From assembly GCA_963777485.1 (NCBI GenBank), contig CAVZQP010000003.1, forward strand, positions 62,001-126,000: 64,000 nucleotides of DNA. Reading direction: 5' to 3'. Positions 57,524-64,000 of this stretch are shown one piece after another. How positions within the stretch are numbered: the stretch's first letter is position 1; each line of letters opens with the position of its first letter. The notes under the pieces were generated by a model, which saw only the letters and a program-made list of their open reading frames with translations, was not told where the DNA came from and made no database searches. The position numbers and the translations under genes are program-made. The DNA comes from Bog-473 sp963777485. Its GTDB lineage: Bacteria; Actinomycetota; Acidimicrobiia; Acidimicrobiales; RAAP-2.

Positions 57524-58738
57524 TCAGCCCGGGACGATGACGGGCAACTTGCTGTAGCCGCGCACCGTGCTGGTGAAGAGGAACTCGCTGCGTCCGTGGT
57601 CGACGTCCCACTCGGGAAAGCGGGCCAGCGTCTCTTCGAGCGCGATCCGGCCTTCCAGGCGGGCCAAGGCCGCGCCCAGGCAGAAGTGGATGCCGTACCC
57701 GAAGGTCACGTGCTGGTCGAACTGCCGGTGGATGTCGAAGTGGTCCGGGTCGGGAAACGCGCGCTCGTCCCGGCCCGCCGAACCGGTCAGCATGAGGATC
57801 TTCGAATCCGGTGGGATCTCGGTCCCGTAGAGCTCGACGGGTGCGGTGGTCCAGCGTCCGTTGACCGGGGAGGGCGCCTCGTAGCGCAACAGCTCCTCGA
57901 TGGCCTGCGGAAGGAGCGTCGGGTCGGCGGCCAGCTCCGCCCGCTGGTCGGGGTGCGCCGCCAGCGTGTGACCGGCCCAGCCCAGCAGCCGGGCCACCGT
58001 CTCCGTGCCGGCCGAGACGATGAGGATGGCGAAGGCCGTGCTCTCCTCGAGCGTGAGGGTGCGGCGCGAGCCGTCGGGCTCTGCCACCTCGGCGTTGAGC
58101 AGATCGGTCAACATGTCGTCGCGGGGACGGGTCTGCCGCTCGACCAGCTGATCACTGATGTAGCCGTAGAGCTTCATCATGGCCTCGAGGGAGACGTCGT
58201 TGACCATGCCCGCACCTGGTTCCAGGTGGAAGATGCCGTCGATCGCCTCGCGCACCATGTCCCGGTCTTCCGGAGGGACGCCGAGCAGCATGGCGATCAC
58301 GTTGGCGGGGACCAACGCGCCGAAGTCCGCGACGAAGTCGAAGCCCGCGCTTCCCTTCTGCGCGTCGAGCAGGTCGGCGCACAACGCGCGGATCTGGGGC
58401 TCGAGCTCGGCCACCCGCCGCACGGTGAACGCGCGCGAGACGAGACGCCGGAAGACGGTGTGCTCGGGTTGGTCCATGAAGATCATCATGTGGATCCCGC
58501 CCATGGGCAGTTCCGTCATGTGCTCCAGGACGGTCCCGTGGGCCGAACTGAAGGTGCGCGGGTCGAGTGACGCCGCCAAGACGTCGTCGAAACGGCTGAG
58601 GGCCCAGAAGTCGTAGGTGTCGTTGCGATACAGCGGGGCTTCGTCGCGCAACCGCCGCCAGATCGGGTGGGGGTCGGTCTTGAAGGACGGATCGAGCGGA
58701 TCCCAGGTCAGCGGCTCTCCGGCCGTGGTGGCCACCAT
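57524..58738 (-). CDS. cytochrome P450
   Basis: A 404-residue bacterial class I P450. It has the I-helix oxygen-binding motif SAGTETVARLLG, the K-helix ExxR in IEELLRYE, and the heme-binding loop FGYGIHFCLGAALARLEG with proximal ligand Cys353. The short soluble form needs a ferredoxin and reductase, which are not nearby. ATG 58738 lies 10 bases after the acyl-CoA dehydrogenase stop. The N-terminal pattern (DPSFKTDPHPIWRRLRDEAPLY) resembles CYP families that hydroxylate terpenoids or steroids, but the family number cannot be assigned by eye. Confidence 0.93.
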   Translation of the reverse strand: MVATTAGEPLTWDPLDPSFKTDPHPIWRRLRDEAPLYRNDTYDFWALSRFDDVLAASLDPRTFSSAHGTVLEHMTELPMGGIHMMIFMDQPEHTVFRRLVSRAFTVRRVAELEPQIRALCADLLDAQKGSAGFDFVADFGALVPANVIAMLLGVPPEDRDMVREAIDGIFHLEPGAGMVNDVSLEAMMKLYGYISDQLVERQTRPRDDMLTDLLNAEVAEPDGSRRTLTLEESTAFAILIVSAGTETVARLLGWAGHTLAAHPDQRAELAADPTLLPQAIEELLRYEAPSPVNGRWTTAPVELYGTEIPPDSKILMLTGSAGRDERAFPDPDHFDIHRQFDQHVTFGYGIHFCLGAALARLEGRIALEETLARFPEWDVDHGRSEFLFTSTVRGYSKLPVIVPG

Positions 58739-58748
58739 GATGAATACT

Positions 58749-59936
58749 TTATATGGGTTTCGGCTCACGGGGCAGGCCGAGGACCCGCTCCCCGACCTGG
58801 TTGCGCTGCATCTGGTCGGTGCCGCCGCCGATACGCACCGACCACTGCCCGACGAACTTCTCCCGCCAGAAGCCGGCGTCGGGAATCGTGCCGCCCGACG
58901 CCGCACCGGCCGGGCCGAGCAGCGCCACCCCGAGGTTGCCCAGGAGCGCGCTCTGTTGGGAGATCGCCAGCTTCAAGATGGACCCCTCGGCGCCGGGCGC
59001 CCGGCCCTGGCTGACGGACGTCTGCACCCGCAGACCGAGATAGCGCAACAACTCGAAGCTGATGTACGCCCGAGCCACCTGTTGCCGCTCCAGCGCGTCG
59101 AGGTCACGGCCGAGCCCGTCGACGAGGGACCGGACGTCGGCGAACGTCGTGCCCCTGCCGCCGCCGATGGACATGCGCTCGCTGGCCAGGGTCGTGCGCG
59201 CCACCTTCCAGCCCTCGCCTTCGGCACCCACCATGTGCTCGGCAGGCACCCGCACGTCGGACAGGAACACCTCGTTGAAGTGCGCGACCCCTGTCGCCTG
59301 GCGCAGCGGCCGCACGTCGATGCCCGGTGATGTCATGTCGACGAGGAAGTACGAGATCCCCTCGCGGCCCGATCCGGCGCCGCCGGTCCGAGCGAGCAGG
59401 ATGCCCCAGTCCGCGAACTGGGCGAAGGACGTCCAGACCTTCTGCCCGTTCACCACGTATTCGTCGCCGTCCCGCTCGGCCCGGGTGATGAGCGAGGGCA
59501 GGTCCGACCCGGCTCCCGGCTCGCTGAAGAGCTGGCACCACAGCGCGTCGCCGCGCAACATCGGCGCCAGGTGATCGTCCTGCTGCGCCGGCGTACCCCA
59601 CGCCATGAGTGTCGGTCCGACCATGGCCAGACCCACCGACAGGGCCCCGGCGCTCACCTCGAACTGCGCTTCCTCCTGCGAGAAGATCATCTGCTCCACC
59701 GGGGTGCCGCCCCGCCCCCCGAACGCCTTCGGCCAGGTGATGCCGGCCCATCCGCCGTCGTAGAGAGTGCGCTGCCAGCGCCGGCACCAGTCGATGTGGC
59801 GGCGCTGCGACGCCTCGTCGGTCGGTAGGCCGACGCGTGCCGCCGTCCCGTCATGGCGCAACGGCGCGTGGGACTCCAACCAACTGCGCGCGTCGGCGCG
59901 GAACGCCGCCTCTTCTTTCGTGTCGTCGAAGTCCAT
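58749..59936 (-). CDS. acyl-CoA dehydrogenase
   Basis: A 395-residue FAD enzyme: WAGITWPKAFGGRGGTPVEQMIFSQEEAQFEV, CQLFSEPGAGSDLPSLITRAERDGDEYVVNGQKVWTSFAQFADWGILLART (flavin and substrate contacts), and C-terminal GGGTDQMQRNQVGERVLGLPREP. It introduces an alpha,beta double bond into acyl-CoA and passes electrons to ETF. The catalytic base cannot be placed confidently from motif reading, and some actinobacterial FadEs of this kind work as heteromers; only one is present here. ATG 59936 has GGGAG three bases upstream. Confidence 0.92.
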   Translation of the reverse strand: MDFDDTKEEAAFRADARSWLESHAPLRHDGTAARVGLPTDEASQRRHIDWCRRWQRTLYDGGWAGITWPKAFGGRGGTPVEQMIFSQEEAQFEVSAGALSVGLAMVGPTLMAWGTPAQQDDHLAPMLRGDALWCQLFSEPGAGSDLPSLITRAERDGDEYVVNGQKVWTSFAQFADWGILLARTGGAGSGREGISYFLVDMTSPGIDVRPLRQATGVAHFNEVFLSDVRVPAEHMVGAEGEGWKVARTTLASERMSIGGGRGTTFADVRSLVDGLGRDLDALERQQVARAYISFELLRYLGLRVQTSVSQGRAPGAEGSILKLAISQQSALLGNLGVALLGPAGAASGGTIPDAGFWREKFVGQWSVRIGGGTDQMQRNQVGERVLGLPREPKPI

Positions 59937-59984
59937 GATCTCCCGTTGTGGTCCGGTATCGCCGCGGCGAACGGCCGAACCCTT

Positions 59985-61175
59985 TCAGATCCGTCGCGTC
60001 AGGGGCCAGCCGTTCTGCGCCATCACGGTGTGGATCTCGTCCTCGCTGTAGCCGCAGCGGCGCAGGTCCTCGGCAAAGGCCTTGGGCTGCGCCAGGCCCT
60101 CGGCGTGCGGCCAGTCCGAGCCGAACAGGAGGTGGTCCAGACCGAGCTCGTCTTTGAGCGCACCCAGGTCGTCCTCGTAGAAGGGTGCGACCCAGACGTG
60201 CTCACGGAAGGTCTCGACCGGGTCCGCGACGAACCCCGTCGGCATTTGACCGTAGGCCTTCTTCAATTTCTTCATGAGCACGGGCACCCACGACGCACCC
60301 GCCTCGATGCTCGCCACCCGGACGCGGGGGAAGCGGTCGAAGAGGCCGTGGCAGACCAGCGCACCCATCGTCTCGTAGGGCGGACGGTCTGCCGAGAGGA
60401 CCATCCGCAGTGGGGAGTGCCGGAAGGCCTCGAAGGCACCCATGGGTTCCCAATCGGCGACGTAGCGCGCATACCCGGCGTCCCCCGAGTGGATCCCGAC
60501 GGAGACGCCGGCCTCGTTCACCACGGCCCAGAAAGGGTCGAAGCGCCGGTCGGCAGGCGACGTAAGGCCGGTCGGGGTATGCGCCGGCCCACCCTTGATG
60601 CACACCACTCGGGCGTCGAGGTCGAGCACCCGGCGGAGCTCTTCGACCGCGGCGTCCACATCGACCAGCGTGAGCATCGGAGCGGCGAAGATGCGCTCCT
60701 TGTAGGCGTAACCCCAGTCATCCTCGAGCCAGCGGTTGAAGGCGCTGAATGCGGCCACCAGCGCGGGAGGATCATCGGCCAGCGACTCCTCCATGCCGAC
60801 ACCGAGAGTGGGAAACAGAAAACAGCCGTCGACGCCCTGTTCGTCCATGACCGCGAGCCGGGCGTCACGGTCCCTGTACTCGGCGCGGATCGGTTCGAGA
60901 TCGCCGAAGAGCGCGCGCATGTCCTGGGCGTCGGGATTGCGACCCCGGAAGTACTCGTCGAGGCTCCCGGGCTTGGCCACCGGGTCGAAGAGCGGGTTGG
61001 GGATGAATCGGTTGACCCGGCCACCCACCAGGAGGCGTTGCTTCCCACCGATCTCGGCCCACTGCATGGCGCGCTTTGCCATCTTGGGATCGATGTGGCG
61101 GGTGTAGGCGTCGGGGGCCTCGTAGTAATGGTTGTCGGCATCGAACACCCCGTAATCGGGCAGCACGGCGGTCAC
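59985..61175 (-). CDS. amidohydrolase-2 family protein
   Basis: A 396-residue metal-dependent hydrolase: VFDADNHYYEAPDAYTRHIDPKMA (N-terminal metal region with DxxH), VDGCFLFPTLGVGMEESLADD, GIHSGDAGYARYV, and GSDWPHAEGLAQPKAF with the catalytic Asp. This variant is common in actinobacterial CoA-catabolism clusters and its reaction is not established; related proteins decarboxylate or hydrolyse ring products. GTG 61175 overlaps the stop of the next amidohydrolase (GTGA), so the two are co-translated and may form a heteromer. Confidence 0.85.
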   Translation of the reverse strand: MTAVLPDYGVFDADNHYYEAPDAYTRHIDPKMAKRAMQWAEIGGKQRLLVGGRVNRFIPNPLFDPVAKPGSLDEYFRGRNPDAQDMRALFGDLEPIRAEYRDRDARLAVMDEQGVDGCFLFPTLGVGMEESLADDPPALVAAFSAFNRWLEDDWGYAYKERIFAAPMLTLVDVDAAVEELRRVLDLDARVVCIKGGPAHTPTGLTSPADRRFDPFWAVVNEAGVSVGIHSGDAGYARYVADWEPMGAFEAFRHSPLRMVLSADRPPYETMGALVCHGLFDRFPRVRVASIEAGASWVPVLMKKLKKAYGQMPTGFVADPVETFREHVWVAPFYEDDLGALKDELGLDHLLFGSDWPHAEGLAQPKAFAEDLRRCGYSEDEIHTVMAQNGWPLTRRI

Positions 61176-62041
61176 TTGTCGAGCCCCAACACGCGCAACG
61201 CGTTCGTGCGGAGGAATTTCGGCCAGACCTCGTCCTTGAGCCCGACATTGGGCATCTCGGTCATGATCCGTTCCACCGAGAGCCCCATCGGGAAGTAGCC
61301 CGCGTAGATGATCTTGTCGGCGCCACGCGTGTTCGCATAGTCGATGATGTTCTTCGGGTAGTACTTGGGCGCGAACGCGCTGGTCGAATAGTGCAGGCCC
61401 GGCCACTTCAGCATCAGCTTGACGGCGAGCTCCGTCCACGGCTCGCACCCGTGGCGGGTCACGAAGATCAGGTCGGGGAAGTCGAACATCACCTCGTCGA
61501 TCAGCTCGACGTGCTGGCAGGCTGCTTTGAGCCGGGGGCCCGGGATTCCGGAACACACGAAGATCGGGATGCCGAGCTCTATGCACTTGGCGTACAGCGG
61601 GTACATCTTCTTGTCGTTGATCGACACCTGAGGGAAGGTGCCGGCAGGGAACACGCCGACGGCGCGCACGCCGTACGTCTCGTACTCCTTGACCAGGCGC
61701 GCGATCCCGGCCATGCCCTCGTTCGGGTCCGCCGACGAAGAGGCGATGAAACGGTCCGGGTGTTTGGCAAGCGCCTCCTGGCCGATGCCGTTGCAACCGA
61801 TCAGTCCCCGCTCGATCCCCCAGCGGTCCATCTCGTGCAACGTGATGCCGATGGGGTCGTCGGATCCCTCGAGCTCGCGCTCGGGCACCTGCTTGAACAT
61901 GTACTCCGCCGGGAACGCCATCTTCTCTTTCGACTCGGCGTCCTTCGTCTGGCGGGTGATGAATTTGTAGATCTCCTTCATGTCCCCGTGCGGGAAGCCG
62001 ATCATGGTGTCGACGATCCCGATATCGGTTGGCATGCTCAC
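61172..62041 (-). CDS. amidohydrolase-2 family protein
   Basis: A 289-residue smaller relative of its neighbour: DIGIVDTMIGFPHGDMKEIYKFITRQTKDAES, EMDRWGIERGLIGCNG, GIPIFVCSGIPGPRLKAACQHVELIDEVMFDFPDLIFVTRHGCEPW, and KIIYAGYFPMGLSVERI. The usual N-terminal HxH is absent (DTMIG) and the final Asp position reads AGYFPMG, so metal binding may be altered or shared with the partner. GTG 62041 has GGAGG nine bases upstream; ATG 62035 is possible. It is the first gene of the minus-strand run and faces the KstR-like TetR gene. Confidence 0.8.
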   Translation of the reverse strand: MSMPTDIGIVDTMIGFPHGDMKEIYKFITRQTKDAESKEKMAFPAEYMFKQVPERELEGSDDPIGITLHEMDRWGIERGLIGCNGIGQEALAKHPDRFIASSSADPNEGMAGIARLVKEYETYGVRAVGVFPAGTFPQVSINDKKMYPLYAKCIELGIPIFVCSGIPGPRLKAACQHVELIDEVMFDFPDLIFVTRHGCEPWTELAVKLMLKWPGLHYSTSAFAPKYYPKNIIDYANTRGADKIIYAGYFPMGLSVERIMTEMPNVGLKDEVWPKFLRTNALRVLGLDK

Positions 62042-62117
62042 GGCGCGATCCCTCCTGCAAACTCCCGGGCCACCGTCGTCAGGTGCGGCGGCCGTGGCCG
62101 GTTCAGGGGGGTGATGT

Positions 62118-62132
62118 TAGAATCGGATTCTA
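62118..62132. promoter_or_regulatory. putative KstR-like/TetR operator
   Basis: A perfect inverted repeat TAGAATC-G-GATTCTA sits between the divergent amidohydrolase and TetR genes, 76 and 36 bases from the respective start codons. Its outer half-sites TAGAA/TTCTA equal those of the mycobacterial KstR cholesterol regulon, but the centre is one base longer. It probably controls both divergent operons. Confidence 0.65.
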
Positions 62133-62168
62133 GTTCTGACAAGCGGCGGCCCAGGGGGTGCGAAAGGG

Positions 62169-62807
62169 ATGACACAGGACACGGCTCGCGGCACCGTGAT
62201 CGTCCAGCCCGACACCGCCGAGTCGACCGGGACGCGGTTGAGCACGCGGCAGGCCGCCCGGCGGCAACGCCTCCTCGACAGCGCGCTGGCGCTCCTCGAG
62301 GAGCGTGATTACGAGCGGATCTCGGTGCGCGAGGTCGCGGAGGCCGCCGGGGTCGCGCTGGCGACGCTGTACCACTACTTCCCGTCCAAGGACCACCTTT
62401 TTGCCGAGGCACTGGTCCAATGGGCCTCGACCATGGGTCCCGACGTCACGCGGCGTCCACTGAACGGTGCCACGGCCGCTCAGCGCCTCGAAGGGGCGCT
62501 CCTGCGCGCCGCCCGGGCGTTCGAGCGGCGGCCCCAGCTGGCGCGCCTGCTCACGCGCTTCGAGACGTCGGACGAGCCCTTCGCGCACGAGGTGCTGACC
62601 CGGCTCGACGCCGCGACGAGCGACGTGTACCTCGACCTCCTGGACGAGCTGCCTCGCGACGAGGCGCGCCGCGTGGTCCGGGTCCTCGACGCAGTGTTCG
62701 ACAGCTCACTGCGGGCCTGGTCCTCTGGACGCGCCACGACCGCCGACATGCGGCGCTCCATCTCCGACGCCGTCGGCCTCCTCCTGGGCGACCAGCAGGC
62801 AGGATGA
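62169..62807 (+). CDS. TetR-family regulator, KstR-like
   Basis: A 212-residue repressor. The helix-turn-helix domain is LSTRQAARRQRLLDSALALLEERDYERISVREVAEAAGVALATLYHYFPSKDHLFAEAL (about residues 24-82), close in style to KstR (AxxAxVAVGTLYxYFPSKxHLL). The C-terminal ligand pocket is divergent. KstR senses steroid acyl-CoA intermediates. ATG 62169 is the start. The TGA overlaps the next ATG, so the regulator is coupled to a tandem CoA-transferase. The dyad at 62118-62132 is its likely operator. Confidence 0.87.
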   Translation: MTQDTARGTVIVQPDTAESTGTRLSTRQAARRQRLLDSALALLEERDYERISVREVAEAAGVALATLYHYFPSKDHLFAEALVQWASTMGPDVTRRPLNGATAAQRLEGALLRAARAFERRPQLARLLTRFETSDEPFAHEVLTRLDAATSDVYLDLLDELPRDEARRVVRVLDAVFDSSLRAWSSGRATTADMRRSISDAVGLLLGDQQAG

Positions 62808-64000
62808 CCGTGGGGCCCGTGCTCCAGGGTGTGCGGGTCCTCGACCGCAGCACCGGCATCGCGGGCCCGTACTGCACCAAGCTCCTGGCCGACGCGGGCG
62901 CGGACGTCGTCAAGGTCGAGCGCGGCGCCGCTGACCCGCTGCGCACGCACGGGAGCGGCGCGCTCTTCGAGTTCCTCAACGCGTCGAAGCGGGCTGTCAC
63001 CGACGACACCTCGCTCCTCGGGTCTGCGCACGTGCTGATCTGCAACGAGCCGCCAACCGACGACGAGCTCAGCCGGGCGCGTCCAGACCTCGTCGTGGTG
63101 ACCATCACGCCGTTCGGCCGCAACGGGCCGTGGGTCGGGCGACCCTGGACCGAATTCACGCTCCAGGCAGCCTGCGGGTCGACCGGGAACCGCGGGCTCC
63201 CGGAGCGGCCCCCGCTCGCGGCCGGCGGCCGGATCGGCGAATGGGTGGCGGGCACCTATGCCGCGCTGGCCGCGCTGGCGGCGGCGCGCGAAGCACTGCG
63301 CTGTGGGCGGGGCGAGGACGTCGACGTGGCCATCCTCGACTGCATGGCCGTCACCATGACGACCTACCCGTCGGTCTTCGCGTCGTTCTTCGGCTGGCCA
63401 CCGCTCGCCGGGACCGGTCGGAGCATCCAGCTTCCGTCCATCGAGCCGTCGAGCGACGGCTGTGTCGTCTTCACGGCCAACAGCGCCCAGCAGTTCCAGG
63501 ACTTCCTGGTGCTCATGGAACGCCCCGACCTTCTCGATGACCACGATTTGGCCATGGTGGGCAAGCGCTTCGCGCGCCGCGCCGAGTTCATCGACGCCGT
63601 GCGGGCATACACCCGCACCAAGACATCAGCGGAGCTGCTCGATGCAGCCGCCGCCTTCCGCATCCCCGCCGCACCCGTCCTCGACGCTCCCGGCGTTCTC
63701 GCGTTCGAGCACTTCACCGACCGGGACGTCTTCGTGCGCTCCCCCTCCGGCCGCTTCGCCCAACCCCGCGTGCCCTACCGGATCGACGGCTTCGCACCCC
63801 GCCCGTTCACCGCGGCGCCGGAGCGGGGCGCCGACGACGGCGCGATCGAGTGGGCGGCACAGGCAGCTCCCGACACCGCACCGGACGACGAGTGGCGGCT
63901 CCCGCTTCATGGCGTGAAGGTGGTGGACCTCACCGCGTGGTGGGCGGGGCCGTCCGCGACGAACGTTCTCGCCGCGCTGGGCGCCGACGTGGTGAAGGTC
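62804..64000 (+). CDS. tandem family III CoA-transferase, truncated by window end
   Basis: At least 399 residues; the frame is open at the right edge. The first CaiB domain begins LQGVRVLDRSTGIAGPYCTKLLADAGADVVKVERG and is shortened around residues 45-90. A second domain begins near residue 368 (GVKVVDLTAWWAGPSATNVLAALGADVVKV), so this is another two-domain fusion like the one at 36542-38887. In the first domain the catalytic Asp position is Glu146 (GRIGEWVAGTYA), 20 residues before the RCGRGE turn, and is probably inactive. The active half would lie beyond the window. ATG 62804 overlaps the TetR stop (ATGA). Confidence 0.85.
   Translation, partial: MTVGPVLQGVRVLDRSTGIAGPYCTKLLADAGADVVKVERGAADPLRTHGSGALFEFLNASKRAVTDDTSLLGSAHVLICNEPPTDDELSRARPDLVVVTITPFGRNGPWVGRPWTEFTLQAACGSTGNRGLPERPPLAAGGRIGEWVAGTYAALAALAAAREALRCGRGEDVDVAILDCMAVTMTTYPSVFASFFGWPPLAGTGRSIQLPSIEPSSDGCVVFTANSAQQFQDFLVLMERPDLLDDHDLAMVGKRFARRAEFIDAVRAYTRTKTSAELLDAAAAFRIPAAPVLDAPGVLAFEHFTDRDVFVRSPSGRFAQPRVPYRIDGFAPRPFTAAPERGADDGAIEWAAQAAPDTAPDDEWRLPLHGVKVVDLTAWWAGPSATNVLAALGADVVKV

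Noticed and set aside
1..64000. tRNA, rRNA, insertion sequence or prophage genes
   Set aside because: No cloverleaf ends, rRNA-like segments, transposase/integrase motifs or terminal repeats with target duplications were recognised.

Overview
The window is high-G+C DNA with many GTG/TTG starts and many 4-bp ATGA/GTGA gene overlaps. Several genes point to an actinobacterium: a mycothiol-dependent formaldehyde dehydrogenase (MscR-type), three intact LLM-class F420-dependent oxidoreductases plus a fragment of a fourth, a DprE2-type reductase, and a fused glutaredoxin/thioredoxin reductase. The gene mix, together with a Thr-rich-tailed membrane protein and a WN/GST-repeat subtilase, would suit an Acidimicrobiia-type organism. 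That placement is inference; no rRNA, tRNA or other phylogenetic marker is present.

Layout. 0.1-3.3 kb: an F420 oxidoreductase, a secreted pentapeptide-repeat protein on the other strand, and then a C-terminal remnant of a paralogous F420 oxidoreductase. 3.4-7.9 kb: a translationally coupled trio of mscR, gamma-glutamyltransferase and a fused ETF beta-alpha protein. 7.9-15.3 kb (minus strand): a two-subunit B12 acyl-CoA mutase with isobutyryl-CoA-mutase-type active-site residues, a membrane GGDEF/EAL protein, a secreted subtilase with a 16-copy GSTWN tail, and a DedA protein. 15.4-21.6 kb: a two-component system, a phosphodiester-glycosidase-like protein, a DprE2-like reductase, two small unknowns and a c-di-GMP-binding PilZ protein. 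21.6-28.6 kb: a FadD17-like ligase and an SMP-30 hydrolase divergent from a TetR gene across a clear dyad, an F420 oxidoreductase, a ketopantoate-reductase-like protein and the Grx-TrxR fusion.

28.6-64 kb is almost entirely CoA-linked catabolism. It contains six family III CoA-transferases (two of them tandem fusions), three further acyl-CoA ligases, three crotonase-family proteins, one 2,4-dienoyl-CoA-reductase-type SDR, one acyl-CoA dehydrogenase, one P450, three amidohydrolase-2 proteins, and two pairs of a Cys-less thiolase-like protein with a DUF35 protein. Such pairs resemble the Ltp2/ChsH2-DUF35 retro-aldolase of steroid side-chain degradation. Two branched-chain-type substrate-binding proteins are also present, one without a signal peptide. 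A TetR gene, a MarR gene and a KstR-like TetR gene each sit beside a perfect inverted repeat.

Read together, the right half looks like a large regulon for taking up and CoA-activating a branched or alicyclic (steroid/terpenoid-like) acid. Degradation would then proceed by dehydrogenation, hydration and aldol cleavage, with electrons passing to ETF and short branched acyl-CoAs possibly to the mutase. The substrate cannot be named from sequence alone. No insertion sequence, phage, CRISPR array, tRNA or rRNA was recognised, and no gap between genes exceeds 300 bases. The last gene runs off the right edge.
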